Source: Candidatus Dorea gallistercoris (lineage in GTDB: Bacteria; Bacillota; Clostridia; Lachnospirales; Lachnospiraceae). From it: a stretch of DNA of 40,501 nt. Of this stretch, positions 20,796 to 28,680 are shown piece by piece. The notes under the pieces were generated by a model, which searched no databases, was not told where the DNA came from, and worked only from the letters and a program-made list of their open reading frames with translations. The DNA is taken from positions 1-40,501 of the forward strand of contig DXGF01000132.1 in NCBI GenBank assembly GCA_019114065.1. The letters are read 5' to 3'. Every line of letters starts with the position of its first letter. Within the stretch, counting starts at the first letter, position 1. A program made the position numbers and the translations under genes.

Positions 20796-22268
20796 ATGAA
20801 TACGTTCCAACTCTACAAAGATATACAGGCCAGAACAAAGGGAGAGATATACATAGGAGTGGTGGGGCCGGTGCGTACCGGGAAATCCACCCTGATCAAG
20901 AGATTCATGGATGTATTGGTACTCCCGCACATGGAGGATGACCATGAGAGATCTCAGACCCGGGATGAACTGCCTCAGTCCGCATCCGGCCGGACGATCA
21001 TGACGACAGAACCAAAATTTGTGCCGAAAGAGGCGGCGAATGTCCGCCTTTCGGAGGAGACGGAGGTCAAGGTCCGGCTGATCGACTGTGTTGGATATAT
21101 GGTGGAAGGGGCGTCGGGACATATTGAGGGAGGGCAGGAGCGGCAGGTGAAGACGCCCTGGTTTGATTATGAGATCCCGTTTACCAAGGCGGCGGAGATC
21201 GGAACACGCAAGGTCATCCATGAACACGCCACCATTGGGCTCGTAGTGACCACAGACGGGAGCATCGGGGAGATCCCCCGGGAGAACTACCGAGAGGCGG
21301 AAAGCAGGACTATCCGGGAATTACAGGAGATCGGCAAGCCCTTTGTGGTTCTGGTGAATTCCCGAAAGCCGCTGGGAGAAGAGGCGGCCAGGATGGCAGA
21401 GGAGCTGGAAGAGACCTATGGAGTGAGGGCCTTGCCTGTGAACTGCGAGCAGCTCAAAGAGGAAGATATCTGCCGGATTATGGAGGCGGTGCTCTATGAG
21501 TTTCCGGTTTCCGAGGTACAGTTCTTCATTCCCAAGTGGGTGGAGATGCTTCCCAGAGACCACAAGATCAAGCAGGATCTGGTGGAACATGTGCGGCGCA
21601 TCCTGGACGGCCTGGGAGAGATCAAGGATGCGGCGGAGGGGCTTGAGACGCCGGAGAGCCTGTACATAGAAGATCTGCGGATCGAGCATATTGAGATGGA
21701 TACGGGGTGTGTGCAGATCCGGGTGCGGATTGGAGAGCAGTTCTATTATGAAACCCTCAGTGAGCTGACCGGGCTGCCCATCGCCGGCCAGTACGAACTG
21801 ATCGAGGCGATGAAGGATCTGTCAGCCTTAAAGGCGGAATATGAGGAAGTCAAAGATGCCTTTACCGCTGTGAAGATGAAGGGGTATGGGGTGGTGAGCC
21901 CCCGCAGGGAGGAGATCACTCTGGAGGATCCGGTGATCATCAAGCAGGGCAACAAGTTTGGAGTCCGCATCCACTCAGAGGCACCGTCCATCCATCTGAT
22001 CCGGGCTAATATTGAGACAGAGATCGCGCCGATCGTAGGAAATGAGCAGCAGGCCCAGGATCTGGTAGATTATATCAAGGAACGGAAAGAAAGTGAGGGC
22101 GGAATCTGGGAGACCAACATTTTTGGCAAATCTGTAGAAGAACTGGTCATGGATGGGATGCGCAATAAGATTTCCATGATTGGGGATGCCAGTCAGGAGA
22201 AGCTGCAGGATACCATGCAGAAGATCGTCAATGACAGCAACGGGGGACTGGTCTGCATTATTATCTAG
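20796..22268 (+). CDS. spoIVA: Stage IV sporulation protein A (spore coat ATPase)
   Basis: IYIGVVGPVRTGKSTLIKRFMDVLVLP, TTEPKFVPKEA, LIDCVGYMVEGASGH, C-terminal MQKIVNDSNGGLVCIII; about 490 aa. Confidence 0.97.
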   Translation: MNTFQLYKDIQARTKGEIYIGVVGPVRTGKSTLIKRFMDVLVLPHMEDDHERSQTRDELPQSASGRTIMTTEPKFVPKEAANVRLSEETEVKVRLIDCVGYMVEGASGHIEGGQERQVKTPWFDYEIPFTKAAEIGTRKVIHEHATIGLVVTTDGSIGEIPRENYREAESRTIRELQEIGKPFVVLVNSRKPLGEEAARMAEELEETYGVRALPVNCEQLKEEDICRIMEAVLYEFPVSEVQFFIPKWVEMLPRDHKIKQDLVEHVRRILDGLGEIKDAAEGLETPESLYIEDLRIEHIEMDTGCVQIRVRIGEQFYYETLSELTGLPIAGQYELIEAMKDLSALKAEYEEVKDAFTAVKMKGYGVVSPRREEITLEDPVIIKQGNKFGVRIHSEAPSIHLIRANIETEIAPIVGNEQQAQDLVDYIKERKESEGGIWETNIFGKSVEELVMDGMRNKISMIGDASQEKLQDTMQKIVNDSNGGLVCIII

Positions 22269-22274
22269 TTTTCA

Positions 22275-22303
22275 TTGCATTCCTGGATCAAAAGCGTTAA
22301 AAT
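22275..22303 (+). promoter_or_regulatory. Sigma-A-type promoter for the MogA/MoaB-like gene
   Basis: TTGCAT (22275-22280) - 17 bp - TAAAAT (22298-22303). Confidence 0.5.
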
Positions 22304-22346
22304 GCTACTATGCGGGATACGTTAAGAGAAAAGATGGAGGTACGAT

Positions 22347-22817
22347 ATGAAGATCGCGATTCTTACAGCGAATACAGACATTTACAGAGAAAAAGAAGAA
22401 GATAAAGCGGGCATCGAGATCCGAAAGCTGGTGGAAGATGCGGGCAATCACGTAGTATTTCAGAAGGCGCTTCCTACGGATCGCAAGGTTCTGGCGACGG
22501 TGATGCAGAGAATGGCGGACAATCGTCTGGCCGATCTTATCCTGACTACCGGGGGAGCCGGCTGCGCGCCTGTGGATTGTACGCCGGAGGCGACGATGGA
22601 TGTGACGGAACGGCTGATCCCCGGAATCCCGGAAGTGATGCGGATCCACATGATGAAGCTTACCAGGCGTTCCATGCTGAACCGCGGGGTTGCGGGGATC
22701 CGGGGAGAGACGGTGATCGTAAATCTCCCGGGGAAGGCCGGAGCGGCAAAAGAGTGTCTTTCCTATCTGCTGGAAGAGATTACCCATGCTGTGGAAGTTG
22801 TGAAGGGAGAAGCATAG
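22347..22817 (+). CDS. MogA/MoaB family molybdopterin-binding-domain protein
   Basis: LADLILTTGGAGCAPVDCTPEATMDVTERLIPGIPEVMR, RSMLNRGVAGIRGETVIVNLPGKAGAAKECL. Confidence 0.9.
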   Translation: MKIAILTANTDIYREKEEDKAGIEIRKLVEDAGNHVVFQKALPTDRKVLATVMQRMADNRLADLILTTGGAGCAPVDCTPEATMDVTERLIPGIPEVMRIHMMKLTRRSMLNRGVAGIRGETVIVNLPGKAGAAKECLSYLLEEITHAVEVVKGEA

Positions 22818-22821
22818 AGGA

Positions 22822-23517
22822 ATGAAAGTGACTTACCTGGATCACAGTGGGTTTGTGGTGGATTTGGGAGAGAATATGTTGGTCTTTGATTATTACAAGG
22901 GGGAGCTTCCTGCCAGGGCAGTTGACAGGAAGCTTTATGTTTTTTCCAGCCACGCTCACTACGATCATTTTCAGAAGAAAATTTTTGACTGGGCGGAAGA
23001 TCTTGATGTGACCTACATTTTATCTGACGATATCCAAGTGTCAGCGGCAGAGAGGCAGAAAGCCGAGGGGAAGGTGCACCGCATTGCGCCACGGCAGACC
23101 TTTCGGACAGAAGGGCTTTCGATCCAGACTCTGCGGTCCACAGATGAAGGCGTGGCGTTTCTTGCCCAGGTGGACGGCAGGACCATCTATCACGCGGGGG
23201 ATCTGAACTGGTGGCACTGGGAGGAAGAGAGCCGGGCTTATAACGAGATGATGAAGCGCAATTATCAGTATGAGATCGGCAAGATCGAGGGACAGGCTGT
23301 CGATGTGGCTTTTGTGCCGCTGGATGCCAGGCAGGAAAATCAGTATTACTGGGGGATGGACTATTTCATGAAGCATACCGATACAAAGGTGGTATTCCCC
23401 ATGCATATGTGGGAACATTATGAAGTGTACGACTGGCTGATGGACGAGACTGAGGCCATTTCCTACAAGGACAAAGTCATGCACATCACCCGGGCGCCCC
23501 AGGAATTCGAAGTGTGA
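22822..23517 (+). CDS. MBL-fold metallo-hydrolase
   Basis: VFSSHAHYDHFQKKIFDWAED (HxHxDH) and IYHAGDLNWWHWEEE motifs. Confidence 0.85.
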   Translation: MKVTYLDHSGFVVDLGENMLVFDYYKGELPARAVDRKLYVFSSHAHYDHFQKKIFDWAEDLDVTYILSDDIQVSAAERQKAEGKVHRIAPRQTFRTEGLSIQTLRSTDEGVAFLAQVDGRTIYHAGDLNWWHWEEESRAYNEMMKRNYQYEIGKIEGQAVDVAFVPLDARQENQYYWGMDYFMKHTDTKVVFPMHMWEHYEVYDWLMDETEAISYKDKVMHITRAPQEFEV

Positions 23518-23553
23518 AGAAGCCTTGGAGATGGGAGAAATAGGAGGAAGATC

Positions 23554-24027
23554 ATGCATGTAGATATCTATACAGACGGAGCGGCCAGGGGCAACCCGGA
23601 TGGACCAGGAGGTTACGGGACCGTTCTGGAATACCGGGATTCCAGGGGAGAACTCCATACCAAAGAAATTTCCCAAGGCTACCAGAAGACCACCAATAAC
23701 CGGATGGAACTGATGGCTGCCATAGCCGGACTGGAAGCTTTGAACCGGCCCTGCCAGGTAGATCTGTATTCCGATTCCAAATACCTGGTAGACGCCTTCA
23801 ATCAGAATTGGATCCAGGGCTGGGTCAAGAAAGACTGGAAAAGAGGGAAAAACGAACCGGTCAAAAATATTGATCTCTGGAAACGGCTTCTGAAAGCCAA
23901 AGAGCCCCATCAGGTGACCTTTATCTGGGTCAAAGGCCACGACGGCCATCCGCAGAATGAGCGCTGCGATGAGCTGGCGACAACCGCGGCGGATGGAGAG
24001 GAGCTGATTGAGGACGTAGTAAAATGA
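23554..24027 (+). CDS. rnhA: Ribonuclease HI
   Basis: [75 protein letters not shown]. Confidence 0.96.
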   Translation: MHVDIYTDGAARGNPDGPGGYGTVLEYRDSRGELHTKEISQGYQKTTNNRMELMAAIAGLEALNRPCQVDLYSDSKYLVDAFNQNWIQGWVKKDWKRGKNEPVKNIDLWKRLLKAKEPHQVTFIWVKGHDGHPQNERCDELATTAADGEELIEDVVK

Positions 24028-24041
24028 AAAAAGGCTACGTC

Positions 24042-24096
24042 CCAAATTGACCTCAAGGGTGTACCAAAATGAAAAATGGGGTGTACCCGATTGATT
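24042..24096. repeat. Short tandem ~22-bp imperfect repeats, possible mobile-element end remnant
   Basis: CCAAATTGACCTCAAGGGTGTACC (24042-24065), CCAAAATGAAAAATGGGGTGTACC (24064-24087), then CCCGATTGATT; GGGTGTACC occurs twice. Confidence 0.5.
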
Positions 24097-24119
24097 ATTC
24101 TTTGATTTTGTGATACAAT
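24091..24119 (+). promoter_or_regulatory. Sigma-A promoter of rnpB
   Basis: TTGATT (24091-24096) - 17 bp - TACAAT (24114-24119), 8 nt before the RNase P P1 helix. Confidence 0.75.
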
Positions 24120-24127
24120 CTAAAACC

Positions 24128-24476
24128 GCGAGTAAGACAGGTAATCGCAGCTGCATGTGCCGAAAGGCCGCAGGTGAGGAAAGTCCGGGCTTCACAGGGC
24201 AGGATGCCGGATAACGTCCGGTGGAGGCGACTCCAAGGAAAGTGCAACAGAAATGTACCGCCTTCTCTAAAGGGAGGTAAGGGTGGAAGGGCAGTGTAAG
24301 AGACTACCGCCCTGCCGGTAACGGCGGGGGCACATGTAAACCCCATCCGAAGCAAGGCTGAATAAAGACGATGTGGCGGCCCGTCACGTCTTAGGTAGGC
24401 TGCTGGAGCCTGCCGGCAACGGCAGGCCTAGATAGATGATTACCCACGACATAACCCGGCTTATCGTCTTGCTCGC
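24128..24476 (+). ncRNA. rnpB: RNase P RNA, bacterial class A
   Basis: Conserved GAGGAAAGTCCGGGCT and ACATAACCCGGCTTAT blocks. P1 pairing GCGAGTAAGAC (5') with GTCTTGCTCGC (3') defines the ends. Confidence 0.95.
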
Positions 24477-24480
24477 AAGT

Positions 24481-24984
24481 TTATTCTAATGCTTTATCAT
24501 AGGCTAGTTTTCCGCTTCCCTGGAAAACGATCACTCCACGTTTGACAAATCCGTTTTTTTCTAAAATATGCTGCATCCGTTTGTTTGGAAAATCTGTGTC
24601 AACCCGAATGCTTGCGATCTGATTGTCAAGGCAAAGTTTCTCGATCAGGCGGAAAGCGACATCAGCCAGACCCCTCCCTCTGAAATCTCCATGGAATGCC
24701 ATCCGGTGTACGACGGCATAGGGGGCTTTCGTGTGCCATTCTCCTTCGATATTATTATAAGCAGGTTCCCCGTCAAAATCGACACACATGTAGCCGGCGA
24801 TCCGGCCGTCCGCCTTGATCACATACCCTTTCTGTGCCTCAATATCATCCCGGATCGTATCCGGATTAGGATAGTCTTCGGTCCATTGTGTGAATCCCTG
24901 TTCTTTCTGAAAATTTCGTCCCATCGCTATGATCTCCCAGCAGGTTTGCAGCTCATCCGGGCGCGCCAGTTCTAAGGTATACAT
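24481..24984 (-). CDS. GNAT family N-acetyltransferase
   Basis: YTLELARPDELQTCWEIIAMGRNFQKEQGFTQW, GYMCVDFDGEP, VHRMAFHGDFRGRGLADVAFRLIEKL, ILEKNGFVKRGVIVF. Start taken at Met7 of the ORF (SD AAGGAG). Confidence 0.9.
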   Translation of the reverse strand: MYTLELARPDELQTCWEIIAMGRNFQKEQGFTQWTEDYPNPDTIRDDIEAQKGYVIKADGRIAGYMCVDFDGEPAYNNIEGEWHTKAPYAVVHRMAFHGDFRGRGLADVAFRLIEKLCLDNQIASIRVDTDFPNKRMQHILEKNGFVKRGVIVFQGSGKLAYDKALE

Positions 24985-25053
24985 GTTTCGTTCTCCTTCC
25001 ATAAATATCTTGCAGAATTTCTTTCTTCTACATATAATAGCATTATATAATAA

Positions 25054-25100
25054 TTAAAAACAATTTAAAGATAAATGAGTAACAATTAAAAGAAATTTAA
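25054..25100. promoter_or_regulatory. Paired LysR-type operator-like sites
   Basis: TTAAAaacaaTTTAA (25054-25068) and TTAAAagaaaTTTAA (25086-25100): TTAAA-N5-TTTAA (T-N11-A class), spaced 32 bp, in the GNAT/LysR intergenic region. Confidence 0.55.
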
Positions 25101-25113
25101 GTATGGAGGAAAA

Positions 25114-25998
25114 ATGGAATTAAAGTATCTGAATACATTCCGCACGGTGGTGGAGACGGGAAGTTTTAGAGCTGCCGCGGAAAAGCTGAATTATACCCAA
25201 TCGGCCATCACTTTCCAGATGGGTCAGTTGGAGCAGGAATTATCTGTGAAATTGTTCGAGAAATCCGGGAGAAACATGGTCCTGACCCAGGCGGGGGAAC
25301 TGTTGGTCCCTTATGTGGATGAGGTGTTTCAGTCGGTAGAAAAACTGCGGTATTTTGAAAATGATCTGGCCGATTGCCAGGGGAGCATCCATATTGGAGT
25401 AGGAGAGACACTGCTGTGTTACAAGATTCCCACCGCGCTGAAAAAGTTTTGTCAGCAGGCGCCAAAGGCCCAGATCTATCTGCGCTCCATGAACTGTTAC
25501 GATATCCGGAATGAATTACTGCGGGGAAGTTTGGATCTGGGGATTTTCTATGAAGATATCGGCGGTTTTGGTTCTAGCCTGATCACCTATCCGATTGGTG
25601 ATTTTCCGTTGGTGCTGGTGGCCTCGCCGGAGACCAGGCGCAGATTCCCGGATTTTGTGACGCCGGACCAGACGCTTTCGGTCCCTTTGGTCATTAATGA
25701 GCCAACCTGTGTGTTTCGGCAGATTTTTGAAGAGTATTTAAGGAGAAAATCTATCACCCTGGATCATACGATCGAGATGTGGAGCATCCCCACGATCAAG
25801 AATCTGGTGAAAAGTGATGTGGGGATTTCCTATCTTCCTGAATTCACGGTGCGGGAAGAGTTAGAAGCAGGTGAACTGGAGATCGTCCCAACAGAGATCT
25901 CACACAATAGGATCACAGCCGTCTGCGCCCATAACAAGAATAAATGGATCAGCCCCCTGATGCGGATGATGATCGGGCTTTCCGGCTCGATCGCGTAA
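25114..25998 (+). CDS. LysR family transcriptional regulator
   Basis: N-terminal HTH MELKYLNTFRTVVETGSFRAAAEKLNYTQSAITFQMGQLEQELSVKLFEKSGRNMVLTQAGELL. Confidence 0.95.
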   Translation: MELKYLNTFRTVVETGSFRAAAEKLNYTQSAITFQMGQLEQELSVKLFEKSGRNMVLTQAGELLVPYVDEVFQSVEKLRYFENDLADCQGSIHIGVGETLLCYKIPTALKKFCQQAPKAQIYLRSMNCYDIRNELLRGSLDLGIFYEDIGGFGSSLITYPIGDFPLVLVASPETRRRFPDFVTPDQTLSVPLVINEPTCVFRQIFEEYLRRKSITLDHTIEMWSIPTIKNLVKSDVGISYLPEFTVREELEAGELEIVPTEISHNRITAVCAHNKNKWISPLMRMMIGLSGSIA

Positions 25999-26026
25999 AA
26001 AAATCTGGATTGTGTAAAAAATCTAG

Positions 26027-26527
26027 AGATATTTCAGTATATTTGAGTATGAAAAGGAACAGGAATATCTCTGTAATATGCTCAGATCCGGCTGGAGATT
26101 TGTAAGAGTCTAGCGGCATAGGGACCTATTACTTTGAGAAATGTGCGCCGGAAGATGTAGTCTATCAGCTTGACTATAATCAGGAGGGCCGCAGGAACAA
26201 AGAAGAATATGTGCAGATGTTCCAGGACCGCGGTTGGGAATATCTGCAGGATCATGTGGACTACAGCTACTTCCGCAAGAAGGTTTCTGAAATGACAGGG
26301 CCGGAAGAGATTTTCTGCGATATGAATCAAGAATTCAGATGATGAACTGGGTCTCCAAGGGAAGGATGATCCCTTTGCTGCTGATCTTCTTCTGCTGTCC
26401 GATTCCTCAGCTGTTAAACACGCTCTTTTACTTACACGACAATTTTGGCGCGATTCTGGTCAGCGCCGTCTTGGCGCTGTATGTGGCTGTCTTTACCATT
26501 TTCATGATGAAATATAACGCCTATTGA
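26027..26527 (+). pseudogene. Decayed DUF2812-type membrane protein gene (no start codon, two frameshifts)
   Basis: Consecutive frames give RYFSIFEYEKEQEYLCNMLRSGWRFVRV / SGIGTYYFEKCAPEDVVYQLDYNQEGRRNKEEYVQMFQDRGWEYLQDHVDYSYFRKKVSEMTGPEEIFCD / YESRIQMMNWVSKGRMIPLLLIFFCC...TM. Shifts lie near 26111 and 26321. Confidence 0.75.
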
Positions 26528-26547
26528 AGAAACGCGGAAAAGTAAAA

Positions 26548-26587
26548 GAAAAGCACGGCCGCCTGCTGTCTGACGGCCGTGCTTTTC
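26548..26587. terminator. Bidirectional intrinsic terminator (DUF2812 pseudogene / pyrBI)
   Basis: Perfect 14-bp inverted repeat GAAAAGCACGGCCG (26548-26561) / CGGCCGTGCTTTTC (26574-26587). Confidence 0.9.
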
Positions 26588-26599
26588 CTTTATGATCAA

Positions 26600-27040
26600 T
26601 TATCTTCTGTGGTATTTCTCTTCGCAGTATTTGCAGCGGTATACTTCATTCTCCGGATCTGTCAGTACAAAGACATGATCCAGCCCCTGCTCGATGGAAG
26701 TGATGCACCGGGGGTTCTTACAGCGGATCACATTGGTGATCTCCTTGGGAAGGTGGAGACATTTCTTGTCTACGATCTCGCTGTCCTTGATGATATTGAC
26801 GGTGATATCATGATCGATGAAGCCCAGAATATCCAGATCCATGAAATCAATGGGACATTCGATCTTCATAATGTCTTTGCGTCCCATCTTGCTGCTCCTG
26901 GCGTTCTTGATGATAGCCACACAGCAGTCCAGTTTATCCAGATGCAGATATTTGTAGATGTCCATGCTGCGGCCCGCCTGGATGTGATCCAGGACGAAGC
27001 CCTCCTCGATTCGTCCGACGGTCAGTGTATTTTTTACCAT
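26600..27040 (-). CDS. pyrI: Aspartate carbamoyltransferase regulatory subunit
   Basis: MVKNTLTVGRIEEGFVLDHIQAG, Zn-site cysteines CKNPRC...CKYC; adjacent to pyrB. Confidence 0.96.
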   Translation of the reverse strand: MVKNTLTVGRIEEGFVLDHIQAGRSMDIYKYLHLDKLDCCVAIIKNARSSKMGRKDIMKIECPIDFMDLDILGFIDHDITVNIIKDSEIVDKKCLHLPKEITNVIRCKNPRCITSIEQGLDHVFVLTDPENEVYRCKYCEEKYHRR

Positions 27041-27058
27041 GATCTCTTGGCCTCCTTC

Positions 27059-27976
27059 TTATACTTCAATCTCCAACAGTGTCAGGATCAGCGCCATTCT
27101 TATGTAAACGCCGTATTGGGCCTGTTTAAAATAAGCGGCTCGTGGATCGTCGTCCACTTCCACGGAGATCTCATTGACCCTGGGAAGGGGATGGAGCACG
27201 TACATGTCCTCAGGAGCAAGCTCCATTTTCTTGCGATCCAGGATGTAGAAATCCTTCATGCGCACATAATCTTCCTCATTGAAGAAACGTTCCTTCTGCA
27301 CCCGGGTCATGTAGAGCAGGTCCAGGTTGGGAAGAGCATCCTCCAGCCGGACTACTTCTTCATAAGGAATGTCCTGCTGATCCAGCACATCGGAACGGAT
27401 GTAGCTGGGAAGCCGCAGCTCCTCCGGGGAGATCAGCACGAAACGAATCCCTGGATAGCGGACCAGAGCGTGGATCAGAGAGTGGACGGTACGGCCAAAT
27501 TTCAGATCCCCGCACAGACCGATGGTCATGTTCTCCAGCCGGCCTTTCAGACCGCGGATGGTCAGGAGATCGGTCAGGGTCTGGGTGGGATGCTGATGGC
27601 CTCCGTCCCCCGCGTTGATGACCGGGATTCTGGAATGCTTGGCGGCAACCATGGGAGCCCCCTCTTTGTGATGCCGCATAGCGCAGATATCCGCGTAGCA
27701 GGAAATGGTGCGGATGGTGTCAGCCACACTTTCTCCTTTGGCGGCGGAACTGGAGTCGGCAGTGGAAAATCCCAGCACGCTGCCTCCCAGGTTGAGCATG
27801 GCCGCCTCGTGGCTGAGACGGGTCCTGGTGCTTGGCTCATAGAAGAGGGTGGCCAGCTTCTTCCCCGCGCAGGCATGGGCGTATTTCCCCGGATCTGCCT
27901 CAATGTCGGATGCCAGATTCATCAGATAATCCAATTCTTCCACGGAAAAATCCAGTGGACTCATTAAATGTCTCAT
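27059..27976 (-). CDS. pyrB: Aspartate carbamoyltransferase catalytic subunit
   Basis: [56 protein letters not shown]. Confidence 0.97.
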   Translation of the reverse strand: MRHLMSPLDFSVEELDYLMNLASDIEADPGKYAHACAGKKLATLFYEPSTRTRLSHEAAMLNLGGSVLGFSTADSSSAAKGESVADTIRTISCYADICAMRHHKEGAPMVAAKHSRIPVINAGDGGHQHPTQTLTDLLTIRGLKGRLENMTIGLCGDLKFGRTVHSLIHALVRYPGIRFVLISPEELRLPSYIRSDVLDQQDIPYEEVVRLEDALPNLDLLYMTRVQKERFFNEEDYVRMKDFYILDRKKMELAPEDMYVLHPLPRVNEISVEVDDDPRAAYFKQAQYGVYIRMALILTLLEIEV

Positions 27977-28155
27977 AGAAACCTCCTTTGAAGATGTATC
28001 AATATTCCGTTGGTATTCTGGGATATTGTGAGTTTGGAATAAAAATAGAAAATAAAAGATCCTAATTGAAAGAACAGGGAAAAGAACGGGCGATCCTCGC
28101 GGACAAGAACAGGAACAGCGGCCTGCCTGGCTATTCTATATTCATACTGGCGCAT
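27973..28155 (-). CDS. 60-aa leader ORF upstream of and overlapping pyrB; candidate regulatory leader peptide
   Basis: SD GGAGG (GGAGGTGGGAAAGAG-ATG); peptide [43 protein letters not shown]...; its TGA overlaps the pyrB ATG (ATGA). Confidence 0.55.
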   Translation of the reverse strand: MRQYEYRIARQAAVPVLVREDRPFFSLFFQLGSFIFYFYSKLTISQNTNGILIHLQRRFL

Positions 28156-28169
28156 CTCTTTCCCACCTC

Positions 28170-28219
28170 CATTGAAAATCTTTCATACATCATATACTAA
28201 ATGCGGAAGATTTTCAATG
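28170..28219 (-). promoter_or_regulatory. pyrBI promoter inside a 13-bp inverted repeat
   Basis: Minus strand TTGAAA (28212-28217) - 17 bp - TATGAT (28189-28194). Perfect arms CATTGAAAATCTT (28170-28182) / AAGATTTTCAATG (28207-28219). Confidence 0.65.
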
Positions 28220-28597
28220 TCTGCAGAGAATTTTTTCAAAGACAAGTCCGGCGCCGAACCACAGAGGCGCGTAATCCAGGCGGATCAGCCCGTTGATGTT
28301 ATAGGGGGTGCCGCTGTAGTTCCAGGGGCAGGCGTCAAACTTACGGAGAAAGGAACCGGTGAGATATTCGCAAAAGAAGATACAACAGGTATACACACCT
28401 CCTCTGAGTATCAGGTTCCGGCCTTTCAGGAGTCTGCAGATGGGGGAGAGAAAGCTTGCCATCCCGTAGATGGGAAACATCCAGATGGAAGTGCTTCCCG
28501 TCAGTGTGTGGTTTTTGCTGTGGAGGGAGTGCAGGCCGGTGAAAAGGATCTCCATGCACCAGCCGGTCGTCCCGCAGGTCAAAAAATCATGTCTCAT
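28214..28597 (-). CDS. CmpB-type (putative ABC transporter type IV) small membrane protein
   Basis: GWCMEILFTGL...IWMFPIYGMASFL...FFCEYLTGSFLRKFDACPWNYSGTPYNINGLIRLDYAPLWFGAGLVFEKI, as expected for PF06541-like proteins. Confidence 0.7.
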   Translation of the reverse strand: MRHDFLTCGTTGWCMEILFTGLHSLHSKNHTLTGSTSIWMFPIYGMASFLSPICRLLKGRNLILRGGVYTCCIFFCEYLTGSFLRKFDACPWNYSGTPYNINGLIRLDYAPLWFGAGLVFEKILCRH

Positions 28598-28621
28598 ATC
28601 TTTAAGTATGGCTTGGAAAGG

Positions 28622-28650
28622 TAGATTTTATGCGGAAAATGTATTATAAT
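28622..28650 (+). promoter_or_regulatory. Candidate pheA promoter
   Basis: TAGATT (28622-28627, weak) - 17 bp - TATAAT (28645-28650). Confidence 0.45.
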
Positions 28651-28680
28651 ACACTTTAACTTGCGAAAAGGAGATAGAAC

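Noticed and set aside
24095-24355. 86-aa minus-strand ORF inside the rnpB region
   Set aside because: Lies across RNase P RNA, whose conserved blocks and P1 pairing explain the sequence.
26579-27967. 462-aa plus-strand ORF
   Set aside because: It runs antisense to pyrI and pyrB, which are unambiguous by motif; the translation has no recognisable domain and is a shadow ORF of a GC-rich coding strand.
28172-28624. 150-aa plus-strand ORF
   Set aside because: Opposes the CmpB-like gene; its translation is hydrophilic and featureless, whereas the minus-strand frame shows a membrane family pattern.
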